Shown piece by piece: positions 33,204 to 41,621 of a stretch of DNA of 45,846 nucleotides. The stretch covers positions 1 to 45,846 of the forward strand of contig JAKSBJ010000196.1 of NCBI GenBank assembly GCA_022361195.1. Reading direction: 5' to 3'. This stretch comes from Flavobacteriales bacterium. GTDB lineage: Bacteria > Bacteroidota > Bacteroidia > Flavobacteriales_D > Crocinitomicaceae. The stretch's first letter is position 1. Each line of letters starts with the position of its first letter. Both the position numbers and the translations under genes were made by a program. The notes beneath the pieces are model-generated. The model worked only from the letters and a program-made list of their open reading frames with translations. It searched no databases and was not told the DNA's origin.

Positions 33204-33247
33204 GTCTCGGACACTTTGAGACAGAGGGAGATAAGTCGCTTGGCGAC
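33204..33247 (+). other. Two stem-loops in a G-rich leader-like segment
   Basis: GTCTC (33204-33208) pairs with GAGAC (33218-33222), and GTCGC (33235-33239) pairs with GCGAC (33243-33247) around a 3-nt loop. The segment between and after them is purine-rich (AGAGGGAGATAA; GGGGGAAAGATAA) and stands out against the AT-rich surroundings. It ends 21 bases before a short ORF and could be an RNA leader, but no known RNA family is recognised. Confidence 0.35.
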
Positions 33248-33268
33248 GGGGGAAAGATAACTTCAGAA

Positions 33269-33346
33269 ATGAAGCGATCGATTTTATTAATCGTATTAGC
33301 AGTTCTGTTATTCTTATTGCTTCCGATTCACGGAATGCTTGCTTAG
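33269..33346 (+). CDS. Candidate 25-residue hydrophobic small ORF or broken signal peptide
   Basis: ATG to TAG encodes 25 residues, MKRSILL...GMLA, with two basic residues and then a Leu/Ile/Val core. It resembles either a type I toxin-like membrane peptide or a signal peptide. The TAG is followed in frame by CAG (Gln), and signal peptides in this genome usually end in A-Q, so it may equally be the start of a secreted-protein gene cut by a nonsense mutation; the frame continues 17 more codons to another TAG. It follows a structured G-rich segment. Too short to be certain it is translated. Confidence 0.3.
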   Translation: MKRSILLIVLAVLLFLLLPIHGMLA

Positions 33347-33461
33347 CAGTATAATAATATTTATACTTTCTTTTTTGGTCTGAGAATTCAGGAGTTTTAG
33401 ACTCAGTGAAATGACTATGGAATGATTGGAAACAGAAGACTTTGATTTAGGTAGAAAAATC

Positions 33462-33494
33462 ATAACCCATCCCGAATGGTTCAAGATGGGTTAT
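33462..33494. terminator. Strong bidirectional stem-loop terminator
   Basis: ATAACCCATC (33462-33471) and GATGGGTTAT (33485-33494) form a perfect 10-bp stem with a 13-base loop, followed by TTT on the + strand and by a T-rich run on the - strand. It lies just past the end of the - strand gene at 33520 and after the small + strand ORF. Confidence 0.6.
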
Positions 33495-33519
33495 TTTGAC
33501 TATTTGGATGGACCTATTT

Positions 33520-34560
33520 TTAATGTTCCATAATAATTTGAATAATCTTTTCCGGATCTTCAAGGTCAGTCAATTTTTCCTTTAAGGTTTTGTGTTTTTT
33601 ATCAGCTTTTATTTGAAGCAATTTTTCTTCCAGTTCCTTTAAACCTTTAAAGTCAATTTTGTCCATATAATAACCTCGGGCAATCATATATGCCTCCAAC
33701 GTATGGTTTCGAGTAGGAACAAACGGAATGTCATACTTGGATTGAATTGAAGAGAAGCGTGATTTTATACCGTCAAAGTCCTCATTAGCATAAAAACCAC
33801 TTGAATCAATATGTGTGTATTTGGCTGCCTCCGAGAGTGAACGTTTAATTGATTTTAATGCATCGGTTCTATCATAACTCATATTGGGATGATAAAGGTC
33901 CTCACTTGTCATGACACTGGCAGCATTATTCATTGCTCTAGTGTATTTTTCTTCATCTTCTTTTTTCTTTTTATCAGCTTTTTCATTGAGGTAAGCATTG
34001 TCAACATCGAAAATCAAATCAGGTGAGGTTGTAAATATCTTTGAGAAGGCATACGTTGTGCGAGTCTGAAAACTTTCACTGGAGTTATCCCATTCGGTAA
34101 CAGTTCCATCCTCAAAGTAACCGCTAACTATAATTCTGAATTTGTATTCCTGAAAATATTCCCTAATCCAACCACCGTAGAAAATATGTTGTAAGTCCGT
34201 GAAATTATCATTCTTAGTTAAATAAAGTTTTATATAATGTTTTCCGCCATAATTGTCGGCAAAATTTGCCCCTTTTGGTTCGAAACGATATTGGTTGGCT
34301 GTATTGCAACTCATCCATTCGTCCTCTTTCCACTTATCTCTGGATTCTTTAGGTCTGTATTGAAATGTTATGTATACCCGATCATATTTCTTGAAGGTTG
34401 AGTTGATTGGAATGCTAATTCCAATTCCTTTTTCCGAAGAATAATCCAGTGAACTCAAATCTGAAATTGGAGTTTTAAAATTTCCTTCATAAAATTTAAT
34501 TTGTGATTGTGCCATAAAGGACAAAATCAAAAAAGTGTACAAGCATACAATTGTTTTCAT
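33520..34560 (-). CDS. Exported protein of unknown family
   Basis: About 346 residues from the ATG at 34560 (MKTIVCLYTFLILSF); a second ATG two codons upstream is possible. Signal peptide ends near SFMAQSQ. Residues ~25-190 look beta-rich with many aromatic and charged residues, then a lysine/glutamate-rich helical segment (~195-210), and a helical C-terminus with several KELEEKLLQ-type repeats. I do not recognise the family and see no T9SS tail, lipobox or membrane segment, so it is probably periplasmic or surface-associated. A -7 box lies 39 bases upstream. Confidence 0.6.
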   Translation of the reverse strand: MKTIVCLYTFLILSFMAQSQIKFYEGNFKTPISDLSSLDYSSEKGIGISIPINSTFKKYDRVYITFQYRPKESRDKWKEDEWMSCNTANQYRFEPKGANFADNYGGKHYIKLYLTKNDNFTDLQHIFYGGWIREYFQEYKFRIIVSGYFEDGTVTEWDNSSESFQTRTTYAFSKIFTTSPDLIFDVDNAYLNEKADKKKKEDEEKYTRAMNNAASVMTSEDLYHPNMSYDRTDALKSIKRSLSEAAKYTHIDSSGFYANEDFDGIKSRFSSIQSKYDIPFVPTRNHTLEAYMIARGYYMDKIDFKGLKELEEKLLQIKADKKHKTLKEKLTDLEDPEKIIQIIMEH

Positions 34561-34599
34561 AAGCATATTTTTATGCCTTTTAAAGGCTGTTTTTCAGTT

Positions 34600-34607
34600 C
34601 AAAACTA
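34600..34607 (-). promoter_or_regulatory. -7 box for the unknown exported protein gene
   Basis: The - strand reads TAGTTTTG, a perfect TAnnTTTG, ending 39 bases before the ATG at 34560. Confidence 0.4.
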
Positions 34608-34745
34608 AGGTGATATAAGCCTGTTCAGGGCGGAGGAAGTCAAAATTTATTGGATGGTAGCCAATCTCAAAAGGATGGTGTTTGGGGTGTTTCGAGATTC
34701 AATATACCATCTAATCATGTAAGTGACCAAGGGATAATTTTCTTC

Positions 34746-34773
34746 TTGTTTTTGGATGAAAAACCTAAATTTA
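34746..34773 (+). promoter_or_regulatory. Possible promoter of the histidine kinase gene
   Basis: TTG (34746-34748) is followed after 17 bases by TAAATTTA (34766-34773), a one-mismatch version of TAnnTTTG with acceptable spacing, 19 bases before the ATG at 34793. The mismatch keeps this tentative. Confidence 0.3.
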
Positions 34774-34792
34774 GTTCGTCAAATTGTGTCAA

Positions 34793-36673
34793 ATGAATCC
34801 ATCTGGAGCCGCTACTTTTATTTTCTTGTTACTTATTGTTTTTATTGGCTTTCAGTCAGTAGTTTATGCCGAAGGCAAAAAAAATGACTTACTTGAGATC
34901 ATTGAGCAAGGAAAAAGAGATACTGCTCGGGTTAATGCCTTAACAGAACTTTATCAAATAGAATCAACTCTTGATCATGAAAAAGCCCGATTGTATTTAG
35001 ATCAGGCTTTTCCACTCGCTCATAATTTAGGTTATAAAAAAGGTAAAGCACGAATTCTGGTTCTTTATGGGGATTATTACAAATCCATGGGGAAATACGA
35101 TCTGGCGGTGGATTTAATTAATAAAGGGAGGCTGCTTTATGAGGAAATAAATGATCAGGAGGGAATGGCATTGGCATTTAATAGCTTAGGACTGGTAGCT
35201 TATATACAAGGGGATTTGAAAATAGCATTAGGGTATTTTCATGAAAGTGTTCGTTTTTACGAGACAGTTGGAGATACATTCGGTATTGTTGTTGCTCAGC
35301 ATAATATGGGTGGAATTCATTACGATCAGGGAAGATATGATAAAGCATTAGAGTATTGGGAGAAAAACCTGGAAATGGAAATGGCCAGAAAAGACACTGT
35401 TTCGGTTATCTATTCCCTGCAGGGAATTGGTATTGTACACTATGCTAAAAAAGATTATGAAAAAGGGTCAGAGGTCATGAAACTGAGTTTGAAGCTAGCG
35501 CGAGAGGTTGAGAGTTTGACGCAGGTTGCTTCCTTATTAATGAATATTGGGGGGCAATATCATGAGATGGGTCAGTTGGACAGTGCAGAAAGTTATTACG
35601 TACAGTCATTGGAGTTGTACAAACAATTTGAAAATAAAGAAGAGCTGACCATGCAGTATATCAACCTTGGATCTTTGGAGAACAATTTAAATAACGGGCA
35701 ATTGGCAAAGGCCTATTTTGATACCAGTTTGGTAATAGCAAAAGAAATGGAAGCTCCTCACTTAATGAAAGGTGCTTACAAAGGGCTAGCTGAGGCCAAT
35801 AAGGTTTTAGGAAATTATGAAGAGGCTTTTGAATGGCTTTATAAATGGCATAATTTGAGAGATAGTTTAAGTGGTGAAAAGGTGAAATTAGAGTTGAATG
35901 CCTTACAGGAAAAATTTGAAGCGAGTCAAAAGGATAAGGAGATTGCCGAACTGGAAAGTAAGAAGGCCAATGCTGTATCTGTAGCCGAGCGTCAACGAAC
36001 AGTTTTGGTGATTACCATAATTACTGTGCTTGCTATTTTTTTAGTCTTAATATTCTATATAGGCAGAAGGAGGGCTAAAGAAAGACAACGACAAACGGAA
36101 TTGGAACAAAAAGCCCTTAGATCCCAAATGAATCCTCATTTTATTTTCAATAGTTTGGGAGCCATTCAACAAATGTATATGAGTGGAGAAATGGATTTGG
36201 CTAACAATTATCTAGGTGATTTTGGAACTTTAATGCGAATGATTTTAGATAATAGTGGAAAGGAATCCATCAGCGTAAAAGAAGAACTTCAAATGCTCGA
36301 TTTATACCTCGAACTTGAAAAGGGAAGGGGAAATGGTTTAATTGATTTTCATATTGAGGTGGATGAACGAATCGATAAAACAGGTGTTTTTTTACCACCC
36401 ATGGTAATTCAGCCCTTTATTGAGAATGCGATATGGCATGGTTTACTTCCAAAACGTAAAAAGGGAAATGTTTGGATAAAGTTGGAGTTAATAGAAGATA
36501 AAAATCAACTTCAATGTAAGGTGATGGATGATGGAGTTGGAATGAAAGACAGAACAGTTCGTAAAGATCATGAGCCAAAAGGAATGAAGATAACCGAACA
36601 ACGAATTGGAACTAAAATTTTGGTAAGTGATTTGAATCCTGGAACGCAGGTTACTATAAATATTCCGCTATGA
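34793..36673 (+). CDS. Tetratricopeptide sensor histidine kinase, LytS-type
   Basis: About 626 residues from the ATG at 34793; a TTG three codons earlier is less likely. Signal peptide 1-26 (VVYA^EGKK). Residues ~60-375 are six or seven TPR units (for example AFNSLGLVAYIQGDLKIALGYFHES). A coiled segment (~375-400), one membrane helix (~403-424) and then a His_kinase domain follow: QMNPHFIFNSL with phospho-acceptor His449, QPFIENAIWHGL as the N-box and DDGVGM as the G-box. The TPR sensor is outside the cytoplasmic membrane and the kinase inside. The start of the next gene overlaps its stop by four bases. Confidence 0.9.
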   Translation: MNPSGAATFIFLLLIVFIGFQSVVYAEGKKNDLLEIIEQGKRDTARVNALTELYQIESTLDHEKARLYLDQAFPLAHNLGYKKGKARILVLYGDYYKSMGKYDLAVDLINKGRLLYEEINDQEGMALAFNSLGLVAYIQGDLKIALGYFHESVRFYETVGDTFGIVVAQHNMGGIHYDQGRYDKALEYWEKNLEMEMARKDTVSVIYSLQGIGIVHYAKKDYEKGSEVMKLSLKLAREVESLTQVASLLMNIGGQYHEMGQLDSAESYYVQSLELYKQFENKEELTMQYINLGSLENNLNNGQLAKAYFDTSLVIAKEMEAPHLMKGAYKGLAEANKVLGNYEEAFEWLYKWHNLRDSLSGEKVKLELNALQEKFEASQKDKEIAELESKKANAVSVAERQRTVLVITIITVLAIFLVLIFYIGRRRAKERQRQTELEQKALRSQMNPHFIFNSLGAIQQMYMSGEMDLANNYLGDFGTLMRMILDNSGKESISVKEELQMLDLYLELEKGRGNGLIDFHIEVDERIDKTGVFLPPMVIQPFIENAIWHGLLPKRKKGNVWIKLELIEDKNQLQCKVMDDGVGMKDRTVRKDHEPKGMKITEQRIGTKILVSDLNPGTQVTINIPL

Positions 36674-37434
36674 TAAAAGCAGTTATTATTGACGATGAAG
36701 AAAGAGCTAGAAAGCTTTTAAAAGAGATGATTGGTCAATTATTGTTAGGGCGGCTTAATGTCATTGCAGAAGCCGATGGTGTGGCTACTGGAGTTGAGGT
36801 AATCACAAAGCATAAACCCGATATGGTGTTTTTGGATGTACAGATGCATGATGGAACGGGCTTTGATGTTCTGGAGAAACTAAAAGACCTTCGATCAGAG
36901 ATTGTTTTTGTAACCGCTTATGACCAATATGCTATTCAGGCGATTCAGTTTTCTGCTTTTGGCTATCTTTTAAAACCCATTAAACCAAAAGCCTTGTTTG
37001 AGGTGATAGAGCGGTTTGAAACTAACCGAAGAGAACTGATTGGAGGAGTTGATAAACGAGCCAGGGTGTTAATCGAAAATTATGGTGATGATGGAAAGAT
37101 TAAAAAGTTAATCATCAATCATATGAATGGTTTTGATGTTTCACTCGTTAAGGATATTATGCGATTAGAGGGAGATGGTAATTACACTAATTTCATTATT
37201 ACCAACAATCGTAGGGTTATCACTAGCAGAACTATAGGAGAGTATGAGGAGTTGTTATTAAACCATGGATTCTATCGTATACATCAAAGTACAATAGCCA
37301 ATCTTAGGCACATCACAAAGTACCACAAATACCAAAAAGGTAGTGGAGGTCAGATTGAAATGACTGATGGAAAACTATTTAATGTCAGTCGCTATAGAAA
37401 ATCCGGCTTTATGAAAAATTTCCTGGGGGAGTAA
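36670..37434 (+). CDS. LytTR-family response regulator
   Basis: A 254-residue regulator. The receiver domain has acidic pocket DDE at 8-10, phospho-acceptor Asp56 in VFLDVQMHDGTG, the conserved Thr in VTAYDQYA and Lys in YLLKPI. Residues ~145-250 are a LytTR DNA-binding domain (IMRLEGDGNYTNFII, then FYRIHQSTIANLRHI and VSRYRKSGF). With the upstream kinase it forms a two-component pair; targets are unknown and no LytTR direct repeat was identified nearby. It starts in the ATGA overlap with the kinase gene. Confidence 0.92.
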   Translation: MIKAVIIDDEERARKLLKEMIGQLLLGRLNVIAEADGVATGVEVITKHKPDMVFLDVQMHDGTGFDVLEKLKDLRSEIVFVTAYDQYAIQAIQFSAFGYLLKPIKPKALFEVIERFETNRRELIGGVDKRARVLIENYGDDGKIKKLIINHMNGFDVSLVKDIMRLEGDGNYTNFIITNNRRVITSRTIGEYEELLLNHGFYRIHQSTIANLRHITKYHKYQKGSGGQIEMTDGKLFNVSRYRKSGFMKNFLGE

Positions 37435-37445
37435 TTCTCCTTAAC

Positions 37446-38696
37446 TTAAAAACTCCAGCCGTGTTCTTTTTCAATCAATCGCTCAACTAAGTCAATCAAT
37501 TGTGGATTCGAAAAAGAGTCAATCACTTCGTTGATGAATGCTGAAACCAACAATTGTTTAGCGCCATCTTTTGAAATACCTCTTGCCTGAAGATAAAACA
37601 TTGCATCCTCATCCAACTGTCCAGTTGTTGAACCGTGAGAACATTTTACATCATCGGCATAGATTTCTAATTCGGGTTTAGAGTTTACCGTAGCCTGGTC
37701 TGACAACAAAATGTTACCATTGTTTTGGTAGGCATTAATAACCTGAGCATCTTGTCGAACAATAACCTTCCCGTTAAAAACACCTGTTGATTGATCTCCC
37801 AATACATATTTGTAATTCTCATCACTCATACAGTTAGAAACCTGATGATCAACAAAAGTGTGATTGTCAACGTGCATTTTTCCTTTAGTAACTGCCGCAC
37901 CATTCATATAGGTTTCGCAGTTTTGACCTTCAACAGCAATGTTAATGTTATTACGAATCAATAATCCATTCATGGTAATGGTATTGATACGAAATGTAGA
38001 ATTTGCTTCTTGTTTAACCTGAGTTGTTGAAACCAAGGAAGTAGTTTCGGCTTGGTTTTGAACGGTGTGAATGGTTAATTGAGCATTTTCTTCAACGTAA
38101 TACTGAGCCAGGTGATTCACAAAATTAGATGAACCATCTTTAGATACAAAGGTTTGAATGATCTCATTTGATGATGATTTTTCTGCAATAATCTGAATTC
38201 GATTATTAGCTACAAATCCTTCTCCTTGCTCCACATAAATAATTTGAAGTGGACCTTCATTTACCTTGTTTTGAGAAATTTTGATTTGAACAGCTTTTGA
38301 AAAATAAGCATCATTCAAAGCGGTGAAGATATCGTCCTTGTTCAACTCAACTTTGTTGTCAAATTGTTGAACAGATTCACCATCTACAAACTCTATATCA
38401 AAATTCAATTTTGAGTATTGACTAATGTCCGAACGGATGATTCCGTTTTCAATTACCAAATAATCATTGGCAACAATATAATCGTTGAGGTTAATTCGCT
38501 CCGACTGCGTAGTAGGAAGTTTAAATCCACCTTTAGAAATTTTTCCAACACGGGTGTACTTCCAATATTCATCTCGACTGGTTGGAAAATCCAAACCTAA
38601 CAAATGCTGATAAGCCGAATTTCGACTTTCATCTAACGGTTTCCCTAGGGTTGAAACAAATTTTTCTACTTTTTCAGAAATGGTTACTGTATCCAT
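37446..38696 (-). CDS. sufD: SUF system Fe-S assembly scaffold subunit SufD
   Basis: A 416-residue SufBD-family protein that forms the SufBC2D complex with SufB and SufC. The C-terminal core carries SKPELEIYADDVKCSHGSTTGQL, where the conserved His after Cys is the functional position in SufD, followed by DEDAMFYLQARGISKDGAKQLLV. The N-terminal region (YWKYTRVGKI) matches SufD. It is two bases from sufC. No sufS or sufE follows; the next gene on the other side is convergent. Confidence 0.92.
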   Translation of the reverse strand: MDTVTISEKVEKFVSTLGKPLDESRNSAYQHLLGLDFPTSRDEYWKYTRVGKISKGGFKLPTTQSERINLNDYIVANDYLVIENGIIRSDISQYSKLNFDIEFVDGESVQQFDNKVELNKDDIFTALNDAYFSKAVQIKISQNKVNEGPLQIIYVEQGEGFVANNRIQIIAEKSSSNEIIQTFVSKDGSSNFVNHLAQYYVEENAQLTIHTVQNQAETTSLVSTTQVKQEANSTFRINTITMNGLLIRNNINIAVEGQNCETYMNGAAVTKGKMHVDNHTFVDHQVSNCMSDENYKYVLGDQSTGVFNGKVIVRQDAQVINAYQNNGNILLSDQATVNSKPELEIYADDVKCSHGSTTGQLDEDAMFYLQARGISKDGAKQLLVSAFINEVIDSFSNPQLIDLVERLIEKEHGWSF

Positions 38697-38698
38697 CT

Positions 38699-39469
38699 TT
38701 AAGCGTTGATTTCGTCAGTTATCCAATCGTATCCTTTTTCTTCTAACTCTAAAGCCAGATTTTTATCTCCTGTTTTTACGATTTTCCCATCGGCTAAAAC
38801 GTGAACGTAATCCGGAACGATGTAGTCCAATAAACGTTGGTAATGTGTAATGATGATGATGGCATTATTTTCTGATCGCAATTTATTTACTCCAGAGGCA
38901 ACAATACGCAATGCATCAATATCTAGTCCTGAATCCGTTTCATCCAAAATAGCCACTTTAGGATTTAGCATTGCCATTTGGAAAATCTCGTTTTTCTTTT
39001 TCTCTCCACCAGAGAATCCTTCGTTTACTGATCGGGAAGCCAATTTAGGATCCATTTCAACCACAGCTGATTTTTCTCTTACCATAGCCATGAAATCTTT
39101 CGCTGAAATTGTTTCTTCTCCACGATATTCGCGAATCTCGTTAATAGCCGTTCGCAAAAAATTTATGTTAGAAACACCCGGAATCTCAACAGGGTATTGA
39201 AACGCAAGGAAAAGTCCCTCTTTGGCTCTTTCATCAGCATCCATCTCTAACAAATCTGCCCCATCCATACTTACTGAACCGTCAGTTACCTCATAACCGT
39301 CTTTTCCTGATACCACAGAAGCTAAGGTTGATTTTCCAGCACCATTAGGTCCCATAATGGCATGTACCTCTCCTGCTTTAACAGCCAAGTTAAGTCCTTT
39401 CAAAATTGCTTTACCTTCATCTTCAATCTCAGCATGAAGGTTCTGTATGTCTAACAATGTTTTACTCAT
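38699..39469 (-). CDS. sufC: SUF system ATPase SufC
   Basis: A 256-residue ABC-type ATPase that drives the SufBCD scaffold. Walker A is GPNGAGKS (40-47), the signature is GFSGGEKKKNEIFQM, Walker B is VAILDETDSGLD, where Asp-Glu-Thr-Asp-Ser is the SufC form of the usual DEPTSGLD, and the H-loop is ITHYQRLL. Length and order (between sufB and sufD) are typical. Confidence 0.95.
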   Translation of the reverse strand: MSKTLLDIQNLHAEIEDEGKAILKGLNLAVKAGEVHAIMGPNGAGKSTLASVVSGKDGYEVTDGSVSMDGADLLEMDADERAKEGLFLAFQYPVEIPGVSNINFLRTAINEIREYRGEETISAKDFMAMVREKSAVVEMDPKLASRSVNEGFSGGEKKKNEIFQMAMLNPKVAILDETDSGLDIDALRIVASGVNKLRSENNAIIIITHYQRLLDYIVPDYVHVLADGKIVKTGDKNLALELEEKGYDWITDEINA

Positions 39470-39548
39470 TTATTTTTTGATTTATAGGAGATAAAAGACT
39501 CAGTTCAGCGATCTTTTAAACCCAATTATCATTTTTTAATCTTCTGTA

Positions 39549-40991
39549 TTATCCAACACTATTTTCTAGTGAGATGGTCAATAGTTTTTGCGCTTCAACG
39601 GCAAATTCCATTGGAAGCTTATTTAAAACGTCTTTACAATATCCTTTTACAATCAAACCAATAGCCTGTTCTTCGGAAATTCCTCTTTGCAAGCAGTAAA
39701 AAATTTGATCTTCTCCAATTTTTGAAGTTGTAGCCTCATGTTCTAGCTTAGCCGAATTGTTTTTACACTCAATATATGGGAAGGTGTGAGCTCCACATCT
39801 ATCTGTCATTAACAAACTATCACATTGTGTAAAGTTTCTCGCGTTTTCTGCCTGAGCGTTAATTTGAACTAGCCCTCGGTACGAATTGTGTGATTGTCCG
39901 GCCGAAATACCTTTTGAAATAATGGTACTCTTGGTGTTTTTACCCAAGTGAATCATCTTGGTTCCTGTATCGGCTTGTTGGAAATTATTGGTAACAGCTA
40001 CCGAATAAAATTCACCAATCGAGTGATCTCCTTTCAAAATGCAAGAAGGATACTTCCAGGTTACTGCAGAACCTGTTTCAACCTGCGTCCATGAAATCTT
40101 GGAGTTAGTATGACAAATTCCTCTTTTGGTTACGAAGTTGTAAACTCCACCTTTTCCTTCTTTATCTCCAGGGTACCAGTTTTGAACGGTAGAATATTTG
40201 ATTTCGGCATCGTCCAAAGCAATTAATTCTACCACCGCAGCATGAAGCTGGTTTTCGTCTCTTTGAGGTGCTGTACATCCTTCCAAATAAGAAACATAGC
40301 TTCCTTCATCAGCTACTAACAAGGTTCTTTCAAATTGTCCCGTTCCAGCTTCGTTAATTCGGAAATAAGTTGATAATTCCATCGGACATTTTACTCCTTT
40401 TGGAATGTAGCAGAACGATCCGTCAGAGAATACAGCCGAATTCAGGGCTGCATAAAAATTGTCTGTTGATGGAACAACGGTTCCTAAATATTTTTTTACC
40501 AATTCAGGATGATCTTTTACCGCTTCGCTGAATGAGCAAAAGATAATATCCAATTCGGCCAGTTTTTCCTTAAATGAAGTAGCAACCGAAACAGAGTCCA
40601 TCACAAAGTCAACGGCTACTCCTGTCAGTTTTTTCTGTTCTTCTAGCGAAATACCTAACTTATCCATGGTCGCCTTCATCTCCGGATCTACGTCATCCCA
40701 ACTTTCGTATTGCTTTTTAGGTGCAGCGAAGTATGAAATTTCCTGAAACTTGGGTTTTTCATAGTTCACATGAGCCCAATCTGGCTCTTCCATCTCTTTC
40801 CAAATACGGAAAGCGTTTAATCGATATTCCAAAAGCCACTCTGGCTCTTCTTTTTTGGCAGAGATCAAACGGATCACATCCTCATTTAATCCAACCGGAA
40901 TTTTTTCAGACTCAATATCTGTGGTGAATCCAAACTCGTATTCTTGATTTTGAAGTTCCTTCGCTAATTCTTCCTCTGTATATGCAGCCAT
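39549..40991 (-). CDS. sufB: SUF system Fe-S assembly scaffold protein SufB
   Basis: A 480-residue SufB. Typical segments are [25 protein letters not shown], the [16 protein letters not shown] core, and [44 protein letters not shown], containing the conserved cysteines on which nascent clusters are built. It functions in the cytoplasm with SufC and SufD. It is 79 bases upstream of sufC and 31 bases downstream of the A-type carrier gene. Confidence 0.95.
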   Translation of the reverse strand: MAAYTEEELAKELQNQEYEFGFTTDIESEKIPVGLNEDVIRLISAKKEEPEWLLEYRLNAFRIWKEMEEPDWAHVNYEKPKFQEISYFAAPKKQYESWDDVDPEMKATMDKLGISLEEQKKLTGVAVDFVMDSVSVATSFKEKLAELDIIFCSFSEAVKDHPELVKKYLGTVVPSTDNFYAALNSAVFSDGSFCYIPKGVKCPMELSTYFRINEAGTGQFERTLLVADEGSYVSYLEGCTAPQRDENQLHAAVVELIALDDAEIKYSTVQNWYPGDKEGKGGVYNFVTKRGICHTNSKISWTQVETGSAVTWKYPSCILKGDHSIGEFYSVAVTNNFQQADTGTKMIHLGKNTKSTIISKGISAGQSHNSYRGLVQINAQAENARNFTQCDSLLMTDRCGAHTFPYIECKNNSAKLEHEATTSKIGEDQIFYCLQRGISEEQAIGLIVKGYCKDVLNKLPMEFAVEAQKLLTISLENSVG

Positions 40992-41022
40992 CTAAATGGG
41001 TCTTAATTTTTTTAATAAGATT

Positions 41023-41346
41023 TTACAATGAAAAACTTTCTCCACAACCGCAGGTTCTGGAGGCATTGGGGTTGGAGAAAACAAATCCTTTCCCGTTTAA
41101 TCCACCACTGTAATCCAGTATCGTTCCAACCAGGTAAAGCACGCTTTTTTTATCAACAACTACCTTAATACCGTTGTCCTCAAATTCTTTATCGTCCTCT
41201 TTTATTTCGTTGTCAAATTTTAGTTGGTACATCAGACCCGAGCAACCTCCACCTTCTACACCAACACGGATAAAATGGTCTGCTTTATTCTCTTCGGCCA
41301 TCATGCGAATCGCAGTTTCTTTGGCGTTATCTGTTACTTTGATCAT
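41023..41346 (-). CDS. sufA: A-type iron-sulfur carrier protein (IscA/SufA family)
   Basis: A 107-residue protein from the ATG at 41346 (MIKVTDNAKETAIRMM); a longer frame to 41421 adds residues across the promoter and is rejected. The three cluster-binding cysteines are Cys35 in GGGCSGLMY, and Cys99 and Cys101 in RTCGCGESF. It carries [2Fe-2S] or [4Fe-4S] clusters from the SUF scaffold to target proteins. First gene of the suf operon. IscA and SufA cannot be told apart by sequence; the symbol follows the context. Confidence 0.9.
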   Translation of the reverse strand: MIKVTDNAKETAIRMMAEENKADHFIRVGVEGGGCSGLMYQLKFDNEIKEDDKEFEDNGIKVVVDKKSVLYLVGTILDYSGGLNGKGFVFSNPNASRTCGCGESFSL

Positions 41347-41361
41347 CTTAATGTTATTTAG

Positions 41362-41378
41362 ACTTATTTTAAATAAGT
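41362..41378. promoter_or_regulatory. Perfect palindrome in the suf leader
   Basis: ACTTATTT-T-AAATAAGT is a perfect inverted repeat with 8-bp arms and a 1-base centre, 15 bases before the ATG at 41346 and downstream of the expected transcription start. A second copy of its core, TTATTTTAAATA, lies at 41434-41445, upstream of the -33 element. The pair could be operators for an iron- or Fe-S-responsive repressor. Confidence 0.5.
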
Positions 41379-41390
41379 AAAATCTGAGTA

Positions 41391-41422
41391 CAAAAATACC
41401 GCTTTTATGGTATTGTAACAAA
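41391..41422 (-). promoter_or_regulatory. Promoter of the suf operon
   Basis: On the - strand TTTG (41422-41419) is followed after 20 bases by TATTTTTG (41398-41391). This is a full match to the flavobacterial pattern TTTG-N~20-TAnnTTTG, 44 bases before the first suf ATG. It is the best-formed promoter in the window. Confidence 0.7.
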
Positions 41423-41580
41423 GAACTATCCGATTATTTTAAATAGCCCTTTTTTGTGAGCCTTTGTTATCCCTTTGTCTTTGGGCGTTTGAGGAGAAAA
41501 ATCTTATTTAGAAACATTCTAAACAAGGGGTCTCAGACCTAAAGGGGAAATAATTTTTACGATGGAAACAAAATCAGGCT

Positions 41581-41588
41581 TAATTTTG
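41581..41588 (+). promoter_or_regulatory. -7 box of the sdh operon
   Basis: TAATTTTG is a perfect TAnnTTTG ending 33 bases before the sdhC ATG. No TTTG is present at the expected -33 position. Confidence 0.5.
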
Positions 41589-41621
41589 TTCTTTAAATAA
41601 TAAGTACAAGCTGCCAAAAAC

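Larger units (their letters stand above)
32853..33519. other. 667-base gap without an established gene
   Basis: In order this gap holds the methyltransferase remnant (about 32925-33040), an AT-rich stretch containing a CAACCC/GGGTTG inverted repeat (starting at 33137 and ending near 33172), two small stem-loops in a G-rich segment (33204-33247), a 25-codon hydrophobic ORF (33269-33346) and a strong terminator-like stem (33462-33494). No perfect TAnnTTTG box was found before the small ORF. Confidence 0.7.

Noticed and set aside
33204..33247. A known riboswitch or ribozyme
   Set aside because: No conserved core of a riboswitch or ribozyme family I know could be matched; only two small stems are visible.
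41347..41421. Extension of the A-type carrier to 41421
   Set aside because: It would cross the suf promoter and palindrome, and the IscA/SufA family begins at MIKVTDNA.
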